This document shows positions 16,278-23,739 of a DNA stretch of 64,000 nucleotides, piece by piece. Position numbers and translations under genes: made by a program. The notes below the pieces were generated by a model that was not told the origin of the DNA, did no database searches, and saw only the letters and a program-made list of their open reading frames with translations. Origin of the DNA: Erysipelothrix amsterdamensis (GTDB lineage: Bacteria > Bacillota_I > Bacilli_A > Erysipelotrichales > Erysipelotrichaceae). Each line of letters starts with the position of its first letter. Position 1 is the stretch's first letter. The DNA lies in the NCBI RefSeq assembly GCF_940143175.1, contig NZ_OW659496.1:744001-808000 (forward strand), read 5' to 3'.

Positions 16278-16294
16278 GTGGTAGGTTCTACCAC
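16278..16294 (+). repeat. tra palindrome 4
   Basis: Perfect copy, 6 nt before AAGGAGG of the 49-residue gene. Confidence 0.9.
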
Positions 16295-16311
16295 GCATGA
16301 AAGGAGGAAAT

Positions 16312-16461
16312 ATGAGGCGCAGAAGAAAAATAGTGATTTTAATTATAGCAATTATGCTTTTATTTGTACTGTTATCCATGAATTTGAATTTTTATGAATT
16401 CATTCCGTTTGTATTACTTCTTTTAGTAATGCTTCTTATTGTACTAGTATTTCTATTATAA
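16312..16461 (+). CDS. 49-residue double-helix membrane protein
   Basis: ATG follows the palindrome and AAGGAGG. The product begins MRRRRK, then two hydrophobic helices (IVILIIAIMLLFVLLSM and FIPFVLLLLVMLLIVLVFLL). Its size and very strong ribosome site suggest a real small membrane protein. Function unknown. Confidence 0.65.
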   Translation: MRRRRKIVILIIAIMLLFVLLSMNLNFYEFIPFVLLLLVMLLIVLVFLL

Positions 16462-16614
16462 AAATATAAAAAATTAAAATTTTAGTGGAGGTGGGAGATT
16501 GTATATGTTTTAGGGATTTCCAAACACACTTTCACAGTTCTTAGATTAACTCTGATGTACTTTGTAAAAAATTAGATGAAAGATTAGAAAGGTATATGAA
16601 GGAAGGTGAAAAAA

Positions 16615-17487
16615 GTGCTAAACAGGGTTGGTAAAAAACAAACAATGATTCTCGTTGTTATAATAACGCTTATTTCATTCGTATTTTGTTTTAGTATTTA
16701 TTCGTGGAGATCATCACTTAAGGTGAATGAGAAAAAAGACGTACCTATGCAGGAATTGAAGTTGAGTGTTACTGAATACGAATTAGAACTTGGAGATGCT
16801 CCACCTGATTTTAAACAATTTATTATGAAATCAGATATTAAAGAAAACGTAGATATTGATTTAAGTCAATTCAATAAGGATGAAATAGGTGAGTATGAAA
16901 TCAAGTATCGTTATACGGATCTAAATATTCCGTACGGAAATTCTCTTATTGTTAAAATACATGACACCATGCCCCCGTTTATGAAACTTAAAAATTTAGT
17001 GATGGAAATGGGAAGTACAGTTGATGTCATGCAATTTGTTGAAGAATATCAAGACTATCAAGAAGTCGTTTTCTCATTTAAAGATGAACCGGATATGAAT
17101 CGCAAAGGAAATCAATATATTAGAATCCTTGCAACAGATGCAAGTGGAAATTCTACATATAAAACAGTGATGTTAACGCTTAATGAGAAAATTGAGTCTT
17201 CACCCAATCATAACGCTGCTGGTGTGGTAGAACCTACCACACCTAATAAAGAACAACCATCATCTGCACCTTCATCATTCGAATCAAAACAACCACCTTC
17301 ATTTCCTAATAAGAATGGTTCTTATGTTAAATTTCCAATTGAACAACACGGAACATTTGATGATGCTTTTATAGCATGTCAAAGAGAACGAGCGGAGCAA
17401 ATAAACTCAGGTGTTACAGGTATTGGTAGTTGTAGACCTTATAAAGTCAATGGAATCAATAAAGGTTATGAGCTGATTTGGGAATAA
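16615..17487 (+). CDS. Membrane-anchored Ig-like protein, paralogue of the 3.7-kb gene
   Basis: A 290-residue protein. GTG 16615 is preferred because AAGGAAGG lies 8 nt upstream; GTG 16606 in frame is possible. It has one N-terminal helix (TMILVVIITLISFVFCFSIYSW) and an extracytoplasmic Ig-like region (MPPFMKLKNLVMEMGSTVDV ... YKTVMLTLNE). A Pro/Ser linker carries a perfect palindrome read as VVEPTT (17224), then a C-terminal module with two Cys (DDAFIACQRER, GIGSCRPYKVNG). The layout copies the protein at 3713. It may display a C-terminal module at the mating surface, but no function is established. Confidence 0.65.
   Translation: MLNRVGKKQTMILVVIITLISFVFCFSIYSWRSSLKVNEKKDVPMQELKLSVTEYELELGDAPPDFKQFIMKSDIKENVDIDLSQFNKDEIGEYEIKYRYTDLNIPYGNSLIVKIHDTMPPFMKLKNLVMEMGSTVDVMQFVEEYQDYQEVVFSFKDEPDMNRKGNQYIRILATDASGNSTYKTVMLTLNEKIESSPNHNAAGVVEPTTPNKEQPSSAPSSFESKQPPSFPNKNGSYVKFPIEQHGTFDDAFIACQRERAEQINSGVTGIGSCRPYKVNGINKGYELIWE
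17224..17240 (-). repeat. tra palindrome 5, in-gene
   Basis: Perfect GTGGTAGAACCTACCAC, read in frame as VVEPTT in the linker of the Ig-like protein. Confidence 0.9.
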
Positions 17488-17844
17488 AATAGCATCCTTT
17501 CAAATAAGGTTGAAAGCGTAATTGAAAAAGGAAATACTTTAATTTATACTCCTACACAAATGAGGGGTAACTATGTGTTAAAAAGGATTCATTTTATTTA
17601 TAAGTTCATTTAAAAATACTTAAAAAAACTTAAAAAAAACGATATATCAAAATGAGTTTTTGATAAGGTCTAGAAGATGCTAAATATATCATTTTATATA
17701 TCAAAATAAACTGCTTAAAAACCCAGTATTTAAAGGCTTTAGCGATGAACTCGTTCAGCGCTGTGATGGGAATGGGTACATTTATGGGTACATTCCCTTA
17801 TCTTGCAGACAAAAAGAGGAAAAATGGGAACAGGAGTTGAGATT
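17488..17844 (+). other. Intergenic region before the first RHH gene
   Basis: No gene is seen. The sequence contains A-rich repeats (two ACTTAAAAAAA units), two copies of ATATATCAAAAT near 17642 and 17697, and an imperfect inverted repeat built on GGGTACAT at about 17769-17795. Such repeats next to relaxosome-type genes could be operators or accessory binding sites. The evidence is positional only. Confidence 0.35.
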
Positions 17845-18177
17845 ATGGAAAAGATAAAAGAGACTAAAATTAGAATCAATGAAGCCGATCTTAATCGTTT
17901 AAAATGCTTAACTGGCGCAACTACGATGAATGGAGCCGTGGATATAGCAATTAAATACACGCTTGATAGTTATCGCAAAGATATTGATTTTGATTTATTA
18001 AATTTTGTAGAACGAGTTGTTAAGGAGCGAATGCAACAGTATACGCAAGAATTATTTACTCGTATTGATGCAGTACAACAGGAGTTTGAACAATTATATA
18101 TCATAGAGGCTGAAGTAACAGAAGCTATCAATGACCTAGTCTTTGCAATTCAACAAAAGCAAAGACCACAAAAATAA
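17845..18177 (+). CDS. Ribbon-helix-helix-like protein 1 (possible relaxosome or regulatory factor)
   Basis: A 110-residue protein starting MEKIKETKIRINEADLNRLK, with CAGGAG upstream. The strand TKIRI followed by two helices (NEADLNRLKCLTG, NGAVDIAIKYTLDSY) is the ribbon-helix-helix pattern, and a helical tail follows. The protein at 18526 aligns over the same region. Two RHH-like genes directly upstream of the relaxase fit MobC/TraY-type accessory proteins that bind oriT. They could equally be repressors that bind the 17-bp palindromes. Confidence 0.6.
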   Translation: MEKIKETKIRINEADLNRLKCLTGATTMNGAVDIAIKYTLDSYRKDIDFDLLNFVERVVKERMQQYTQELFTRIDAVQQEFEQLYIIEAEVTEAINDLVFAIQQKQRPQK

Positions 18178-18190
18178 AGATAATAAAAAT

Positions 18191-18207
18191 GTGGTAGGTT
18201 CTACCAC
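18191..18207 (+). repeat. tra palindrome 6
   Basis: Perfect copy, about 6 nt before AAAGGAAG of the 67-residue membrane protein gene. Confidence 0.9.
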
Positions 18208-18232
18208 GCCCAGAAAGGAAGAAGTTATTAAG

Positions 18233-18436
18233 ATGATTTATGCATTATTGTTAATTTGGTTAGTTACCTTTACCGCAAGCTTCTTTATTTTAGATATAGC
18301 AAGTAAACGACTTGAATTACCCAATAAAAGGAATCGGATCTGTTTTTGCTTAAGATTCTCTTTATTGATAAGTACAGCTTTTACGGTGTTACTTTTTGTG
18401 CTTCATTTATTGACGGTTTTAAATATATTTTATTAA
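18233..18436 (+). CDS. 67-residue membrane protein
   Basis: The frame starts MIYALLLIWLVTFTASFFIL and has a second helix (LLISTAFTVLLFVLHLLTVL). The frame is open upstream, but the palindrome and AAAGGAAG set the start at ATG 18233, with a slightly long spacing. Function unknown. It separates the two RHH-like genes. Confidence 0.55.
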   Translation: MIYALLLIWLVTFTASFFILDIASKRLELPNKRNRICFCLRFSLLISTAFTVLLFVLHLLTVLNIFY

Positions 18437-18459
18437 GAATATAGATTTAGAGACAATAT

Positions 18460-18476
18460 GTGGTAGAACCTACCAC
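18460..18476 (-). repeat. tra palindrome 7, intergenic
   Basis: Perfect copy with the AAC centre. It lies 34 nt before the AAGGAG of the second RHH-like gene, so it does not keep the 6-nt spacing of the other intergenic copies. Confidence 0.9.
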
Positions 18477-18525
18477 ATGTGTTAAAGCAAAAATAATCAA
18501 TTAATTATGTAAGGAGTGATGAATT

Positions 18526-18831
18526 ATAGATAAGCAATATTTGTTAAGGCTATCAAAAGAAAAGATGGATACATTAAAGGTTCGCCTGGATGTTAATACC
18601 TATAATAAAGCAGTAAGAACAGCGCTTGATTTTACCTTAGATAACTACAACCGTAGTATTAAGAATGAAGCGATGGAAATTATTGATCTTACAATAACAA
18701 ATTCAATTCGTGCAGAAATTGTACCAGCATACAATTACATTAGAAAAGTGGAATACCTTCAATCACTGTTTAGAAAAAATCATGGAATCATGCTCAAAAC
18801 GCTTAGTGATGCAAAAGAAAAAATGTGGTAG
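18526..18831 (+). CDS. Ribbon-helix-helix-like protein 2, apparent AUA start
   Basis: The frame opens after TGA 18520 with ATT-ATA-GAT-AAG. AAGGAG at 18511-18516 lies 9 nt before ATA 18526 (6 nt before ATT 18523). No ATG or GTG occurs in frame until Met inside KEKMDTLK, which would delete the strand of the RHH fold; TTG 18541 is the first conventional alternative. The product (about 101 residues, DKQYLLRLSKEKMDTLK ... YNKAVRTALDFTLDNY) aligns with the protein at 17845. A perfect palindrome overlaps its last codons and precedes the relaxase. Likely DNA-binding accessory protein of the relaxosome, or an operon regulator. Confidence 0.65.
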   Translation: MDKQYLLRLSKEKMDTLKVRLDVNTYNKAVRTALDFTLDNYNRSIKNEAMEIIDLTITNSIRAEIVPAYNYIRKVEYLQSLFRKNHGIMLKTLSDAKEKMW

Positions 18832-18841
18832 GTTCTACCAC
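18825..18841 (+). repeat. tra palindrome 8, before the relaxase
   Basis: Perfect copy. It overlaps the last codons of the preceding gene (reading CGRFYHI-type frame shift at its stop) and lies 6 nt before AAAGGAGG of the relaxase. Confidence 0.9.
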
Positions 18842-18863
18842 ATTCTAAAAGGAGGTGATCCAG

Positions 18864-20330
18864 ATAATCACGATAAAAACAAAATATAGTACGAATAATA
18901 AGAGTAACATCGCTTATCTCAATTACATTGCAACACGTGAAGGCGTAAAACTTGAACTATCACATGATCACATAAATAAACCTGTATCGCAAAAACAAAA
19001 AGATTTATTGAAGCAACTCTTTAAAGATGACGCTTTTAATGATGATTTAAAAGAATTGAAAGCGTTTCGAGATAAACCAAGCAGTTACACTGCAAGTGAG
19101 CTTATATCTCGAGGGCTTGATTACACATTGAATGTTGATAATAAAGTCTATCTTAATTATATCGCTACGCGTGATGGTGCTGTGGTAGAACCTACCACAA
19201 AACATGGACTCTTTGATTTGGAAGGAACTGCAGATTTAAAATCATTTAAGGAAATTATGAATAATTATTCGGGCCGTGTCTATAAGATGATTATTTCCCT
19301 ACCATATAATTCAGATTTTAGAGAGAAGGAAAAGTGGGAAATGTTAATTCGCTCATCGCATCCAAAGATTGCGAAAGTATTTAATAGAAATGTATCTGAT
19401 ATAGCGTGGGTTGGTGCTGTTCATGAAGCAAGTAATCCCCATGTTCATTTAATGATATGGTCAAAAACAGAAAGGGAATTAGATTTAAATAAGACTGAAT
19501 TTAAAAAAGCTATGGAATATTTAAAGATAACCTTTGCACAAAAAATCTATAAGAATGAATTTCGAGAATTAAATCAACTGCGTCAGGAAACAATGCAAGG
19601 ACTTAGAAGTGAATTAATGAAGCATTTGAAATCATATAATCAAGGAATATTTCATAATGGTTTGGATGTGAATACATTTCACTTAATGCAGGCATTTGCG
19701 CGTGATATACCAGACGTTAAATATGGATATCAAAGTCCAGAAAATAAAGTAAAGATTAATCAAATTCTTGTATCGTTGATTGAACATCATCCTGATTTAT
19801 ATAAAATGTTAGAAGCGCTTGTCGAGAATCAAAGCAAACGAATTGATTACTATAATATTTCCAGAGAAGCAGATAAGAAAGATCATATAGAACAATTTAT
19901 ACAGAAGCTTTTCAATCCTACTAAAAATGATAAACCAATCTTACAAAATATGCTTATAACTGAATTACAGAGTATGGGGGATTTACTAGAAAATCGTGGT
20001 ATCAATGTGGTAGAACCTACCACAAGTGAAAAACATAAATGTCAGTTTTCACTAGAAAAAGAACCACAACTTCTAAAAATGATTAAAACGCAAAGAGAAG
20101 AATATTTTAAAGGAACGCTTCCGAAACGTGTTCAGCAGGATCTTCAAATAATAAATATAAATAAGCAGGAGAATAAATTTTTAGATTCGAAGCAAGCTGG
20201 GAAAGAAAGCAAAAAAGAAATACTAGATTTTAAGAATAAAAAATACAGTGAAACAAGATTTTTCGTCAACAAGGAGTGTGGTAGAACCTACCACATCAAG
20301 AAGTCAAACTATAGGATTGAAACTGGGTAA
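18864..20330 (+). CDS. MobP-type relaxase, apparent AUA start
   Basis: A 488-codon relaxase. AAAGGAGG (18848-18855) is 8 nt before ATA 18864, giving ITIKTKYSTNNKSN. The only conventional upstream start, GTG 18855, overlaps the ribosome site itself. The motif YLNYIATREGV (residues about 15-25) and a second YIATRDG near 95, then HGLFDLEG and the metal-binding NPHVHLMIW near 192, fit the MobP (PF03432-like, MobP3-type) relaxases of Gram-positive ICEs. The enzyme would nick oriT and pilot the strand. Perfect palindromes read as VVEPTT at 19182 and 20007. At the third (20278) the reading frame differs, and the usual-looking tail continues in another frame (see 20248), which suggests a C-terminal frameshift. 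Confidence 0.85.
   Translation: MITIKTKYSTNNKSNIAYLNYIATREGVKLELSHDHINKPVSQKQKDLLKQLFKDDAFNDDLKELKAFRDKPSSYTASELISRGLDYTLNVDNKVYLNYIATRDGAVVEPTTKHGLFDLEGTADLKSFKEIMNNYSGRVYKMIISLPYNSDFREKEKWEMLIRSSHPKIAKVFNRNVSDIAWVGAVHEASNPHVHLMIWSKTERELDLNKTEFKKAMEYLKITFAQKIYKNEFRELNQLRQETMQGLRSELMKHLKSYNQGIFHNGLDVNTFHLMQAFARDIPDVKYGYQSPENKVKINQILVSLIEHHPDLYKMLEALVENQSKRIDYYNISREADKKDHIEQFIQKLFNPTKNDKPILQNMLITELQSMGDLLENRGINVVEPTTSEKHKCQFSLEKEPQLLKMIKTQREEYFKGTLPKRVQQDLQIININKQENKFLDSKQAGKESKKEILDFKNKKYSETRFFVNKECGRTYHIKKSNYRIETG
19182..19198 (-). repeat. tra palindrome 9, inside the relaxase
   Basis: Perfect GTGGTAGAACCTACCAC, read as VVEPTT just after the second YIATRDG motif. Confidence 0.9.
20007..20023 (-). 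repeat. tra palindrome 10, inside the relaxase
   Basis: Perfect copy, read as VVEPTT in the C-terminal region. Confidence 0.9.
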
Positions 20331-20481
20331 AGGATTAATGCGATCAATGATGCAAATTTCTATGGAACTTGAAATGACATACAAACAAGCTTTCATTCAA
20401 AGTAAAAAGCATCAACATCAAAATCAAAATAAGAAAATAAAACTCGCACATCGTTTAGAAAAGGAGGAAAGGTATAAATGA
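20248..20481 (+). CDS. Displaced relaxase C-terminal tail (overlapping frame)
   Basis: A 77-codon frame overlaps the last 83 nt of the relaxase in a different phase. It reads the palindrome at 20278 as VVEPTTS, the same residues as the in-frame copies, then a basic helical tail (GLKLGKGLMRSMMQISMELE) that looks like a normal relaxase end. Its stop overlaps the VirD4 start. The simplest reading is that an indel between about 20240 and 20278 moved the tail out of frame. It could also be an independently translated small protein, but no ribosome site is evident at its Met. Confidence 0.5.
   Translation: MKQDFSSTRSVVEPTTSRSQTIGLKLGKGLMRSMMQISMELEMTYKQAFIQSKKHQHQNQNKKIKLAHRLEKEERYK
20278..20294 (-). 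repeat. tra palindrome 11, at the relaxase frame change
   Basis: Perfect copy. It is read CGRTYH in the relaxase frame and VVEPTT in the overlapping frame. It is the last copy in the window. Confidence 0.9.
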
Positions 20482-22403
20482 TTTTTATAGTGTCAATGAT
20501 TTTGTATCTGTTTGGGATTATGACTTATATTGTATTAATGTCATATGATTATAGTACAAATAAACTGATTATGTCAGCGTTACTACCATCTTTTCTAAAC
20601 ATTAAGTGGCAATACTTATTAAGTAGTGCGATATTGTTTATCGTTATACCCTTGTACATTCATCTAGGAAAGAAAGCACAAGCTTCTGCAAATAAAAAAC
20701 AAGTTGCAGGTGATTTGCACGGATCAGGTGCTTGGGCAGATCTTAAAGAAATTCGTGAGAATTATCAAAGTTATACCTTTAAAGATTTTTATAATGATAA
20801 ATGTGTTCCAAGTGGATGGCTTGTCTACTATAGTCCCAAGACTCATGAACATTTTTTCGATATAACACCTTGTTCGGCATTAACACTTGCTCCCGCACGA
20901 AGAGGAAAAACTACAGCCATCTCAATCCCTGAAATTCTGTATAATGCTAAATCCGATGCATCAATGTTTATTCCGGATACCAAAGGAGAAATGTTAGATT
21001 TGCTTAAACCAATACTTGATGAATTGGGTATTCGAATTATCAACTATAACCTTGATGATACCGAGTACTCTGATAAATATAATTTGATTGGAGATGTGTC
21101 TGATTACTGGGATAAACATCTCGAAGCTTTAAGTAATGGAGACACAACAGAGAGTAATAAAGCATTAGCATTATGTCAACAAAACGCATTAATCATTGCA
21201 GAACAAATGATCCTTGCAACAAAACGTGAGGATACGGGAGCAATGCATAGTTTTTTCCTAGGGACATCGATTGGATGGATTGCATCATGCATTTTACTTG
21301 TGGTTCAATTTGCACCGAAACATTTACGACACTTTCCATCAGTAGTATCGGTATGTAAAGATCTTGCAGTTCAATCATTTGAAGAGAATAAACTTGGATT
21401 AATTTTGAGTAAACTTAAAAGTGACAATCTTGCAGTGAGTGTTGCAGGAGGGGCGATGTCAGCTGAAAAAGAACTCTTAAACAATGTGACATCATCCGTT
21501 CTTGATGCAATGCAACCATTTGAAAACAAAGCATTATTAAACGTATTTAACTATAGTGGAAGCAATTGTTTAGAGGACTCAGTAAATCAACAGACATTCA
21601 CTTTCTTAAATTTTCCACTAAACAATACATCAGCATGCAGTATTGCTTCACTTATGATTACCCAACATGTTGAAGGACTAGCAGTTATTGCTAAGAATAC
21701 AAAGTCTAATCATTCAAGTGATGTCGGAAAATTAAAGAGACCTTACCGTATTGAAGGTGAAGAAATTGGAAATATTCCAGCAATAAAAGGGATGGAGAAA
21801 TATTTATCTCTTTATCAAGGATTCGGAATTACCTTTTCATTAGTATTTCAAGATTATACTCAGATTAAAAGACGGTATGGTAATAATGCAGAAACCATTC
21901 TTAAAAATGCAGACATCAAACGCTATATTGGCTTTAATGCCGATGATGTGGATTTTGGAAAGCGTGTGTCACAAGCATTAGGTACAATTACTGTCGAAAC
22001 AAAAAGTCAGTCAAATTCATATCGAGGAGGCTATGGTGGTGGACCACATCGCTCTACAAGCACAAACCTCATTAAACGGGAATTAATGACTGTAGAAGAG
22101 GTCTTACAAACAAGAGATGCAATCATTATGAAAAGCCCCAACAAACCGCTTAAAACGAGTTTTGTGCCATATTATGATAAAAGATTCCCCGTTAAACTTA
22201 GCAGAAGTGGTTACAAAGGAAAAAGGGTGGGATTTGAGAATATAAAAGTGTTTAATGAATCTGAATTATTTGAAATTATTAACCTCAAAAAGATTAAGAA
22301 TGAAAATGTCATCGATTCAATAAAAGCTGATGATATGTTAACAGAGGTAAAGAAACGTGAACTTGACCTAACAATGATGGATATAGAGAATAAAATAAAT
22401 TAG
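20478..22403 (+). CDS. VirD4/TraG-type coupling protein
   Basis: A 641-residue coupling ATPase. GAAAGGAGGAAAGG lies upstream, and the start overlaps the previous frame by 4 nt. Two N-terminal membrane helices (MIFIVSMILYLFGIMTYIVL; YLLSSAILFIVIPLYIHLG) anchor it. Walker A is LAPARRGKTT near residue 140, followed by FIPDTKGEMLDLL; FSLVFQDYTQIKRRYG near 450 is a family signature. It would link the relaxase-bound DNA to the VirB4-driven channel. The Walker A has Arg-Arg where Ser-Gly is common, but the GKTT core is intact. Confidence 0.9.
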   Translation: MIFIVSMILYLFGIMTYIVLMSYDYSTNKLIMSALLPSFLNIKWQYLLSSAILFIVIPLYIHLGKKAQASANKKQVAGDLHGSGAWADLKEIRENYQSYTFKDFYNDKCVPSGWLVYYSPKTHEHFFDITPCSALTLAPARRGKTTAISIPEILYNAKSDASMFIPDTKGEMLDLLKPILDELGIRIINYNLDDTEYSDKYNLIGDVSDYWDKHLEALSNGDTTESNKALALCQQNALIIAEQMILATKREDTGAMHSFFLGTSIGWIASCILLVVQFAPKHLRHFPSVVSVCKDLAVQSFEENKLGLILSKLKSDNLAVSVAGGAMSAEKELLNNVTSSVLDAMQPFENKALLNVFNYSGSNCLEDSVNQQTFTFLNFPLNNTSACSIASLMITQHVEGLAVIAKNTKSNHSSDVGKLKRPYRIEGEEIGNIPAIKGMEKYLSLYQGFGITFSLVFQDYTQIKRRYGNNAETILKNADIKRYIGFNADDVDFGKRVSQALGTITVETKSQSNSYRGGYGGGPHRSTSTNLIKRELMTVEEVLQTRDAIIMKSPNKPLKTSFVPYYDKRFPVKLSRSGYKGKRVGFENIKVFNESELFEIINLKKIKNENVIDSIKADDMLTEVKKRELDLTMMDIENKIN

Positions 22404-22450
22404 ATTATAAATAGTAAAACAAGGAATAAAAGAAAAGGAGAATAGTATTT

Positions 22451-22783
22451 ATGAACAAAGTAATTATTACAGGAACACTACATGGACAATTAGTTAAAAA
22501 TGAAATTGGAGAAGGTAAGAGCAAATTATTATTTACTATTATCTCACGAAATGATTATCCAAATCGAGAAGGAATTTATGAAAACACGTTTATTAATTGT
22601 GTTGCATGGAATGAAACAGCGGGTTTTATTTTAAGAAACTTTAAATCAGGAGATTCAATTGAAGCAATAGGAAGCATTATAAATGAAACTTGGGAAAAAG
22701 ATGGGGTAAAACAATATAAAGATCGTATACACATTAAAGATGTGGGCTTTGTTCCAGTTAAATTAAAAAGTCAAACAGAATAG
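22451..22783 (+). CDS. ssb: Single-stranded DNA-binding protein
   Basis: A 110-residue OB-fold SSB (MNKVIITGTLHGQLVKNE, FINCVAWNETAGFILRNFKSGDSIEAIGSI). It lacks the long acidic tail and terminal DDIPF of chromosomal SSBs, as is common for mobile-element versions. AAAAGGAG lies 9 nt upstream. Position after the coupling protein fits protection of transferred single strands, or replication of the element. Confidence 0.85.
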   Translation: MNKVIITGTLHGQLVKNEIGEGKSKLLFTIISRNDYPNREGIYENTFINCVAWNETAGFILRNFKSGDSIEAIGSIINETWEKDGVKQYKDRIHIKDVGFVPVKLKSQTE

Positions 22784-22928
22784 AAAAATTTAATGGATTT
22801 TATATACTTAACGATTTCGCTATAATTTCGTTATATATAAATTACTCATAGGGTGATTGCTTAAATAATTAATAGATAATATACTAAGATTAACATATGA
22901 AAATATATTATAGAGGGAGTGTTGCGGA

Positions 22929-23705
22929 ATGGATCTTGTTGAATATTTTATCAATCACATTGGTGATAAAGAAAATGCATTTTATTTAGAGTTCGCAGAA
23001 AATTTTACCGACAAGTTACATGATTTTGAATTACCTGTAAAAGATCAATTGGAAATAATAGAGGAATGGAGAACACTTCTTTACCCCTCAAATCCAAAAT
23101 CTAAACAATTGGAGGCCGAAAATTGTCTCAAATTTGTATTATATTCATTTTGGCTTTATAACAATGGTTACAATATTGAGGGACATTCTAACTTATTAAG
23201 TAGAATAAAACATCCAAGACAGATATCGGATGGAGAGTTTTATAATGCAACGGAGAGTAAATTTGGTAGAGACGAACGAGGTAGTGTAACTTGGTCGAGT
23301 AGAAGGAAATATATAAATGAATTGGAATTTAAAACCGTTGATGTAGTTTCAGATTTTATTGACTCTGATTTGAATACACTTATTAACTCAATTTCAACAA
23401 GCAATGATGATTTTTGCAATAAAAGATCGGATGACAAACTAGCACATATCAAAAATGTATTAGAAAATATAATGAAACCAACAAGAAGCGGAAGCTATAT
23501 TGATGTTCCTTTTAGCGAGCTAACTAATGGATACATCACAGAAGAATCTGTCCGCGATTTTGGCAATGAACTACAGGTTTTTAGACATGCTAGACCTGAT
23601 TCAATTCTTAAAAGACAGGAGTATTCAGAAGATCAAAAAAACTCCCTAATAAGTTATGGAATTGCAGTAGCAACGATAGCTTATAATTATGTTAATCAAA
23701 ATTAA
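22929..23705 (+). CDS. Unknown soluble protein, accessory cargo
   Basis: A 258-residue protein with GAGGGAG upstream. N-terminal half: acidic helices (MDLVEYFINHIGDKENAFYL) and the stretch HSNLLSRIKHPRQ. C-terminal half: KLAHIKNVLENIMKPTRSGS, then VFRHARPDSILKRQEYSEDQ and a hydrophobic last helix. No family is recognised. It is at the distal end of the transfer module beside a structured RNA and probable oriT, where variable cargo is common. The upstream DNA has ATTTCG repeats and several TATAAT-like boxes, so it likely has its own promoter. Confidence 0.6.
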   Translation: MDLVEYFINHIGDKENAFYLEFAENFTDKLHDFELPVKDQLEIIEEWRTLLYPSNPKSKQLEAENCLKFVLYSFWLYNNGYNIEGHSNLLSRIKHPRQISDGEFYNATESKFGRDERGSVTWSSRRKYINELEFKTVDVVSDFIDSDLNTLINSISTSNDDFCNKRSDDKLAHIKNVLENIMKPTRSGSYIDVPFSELTNGYITEESVRDFGNELQVFRHARPDSILKRQEYSEDQKNSLISYGIAVATIAYNYVNQN

Positions 23706-23739
23706 ATTTTATTAGTATGTATAAATTAGATTTGGTGTC

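Noticed and set aside
18855-18857. GTG 18855 as the relaxase start
   Set aside because: It overlaps the AAAGGAGG ribosome site, so a ribosome bound there could not use it. ATA 18864 has the right spacing.
9064-20294. The 17-bp repeats as a CRISPR array
   Set aside because: Copies are hundreds to thousands of bases apart, occur in both orientations and inside genes, and no uniform spacers or cas genes are present.
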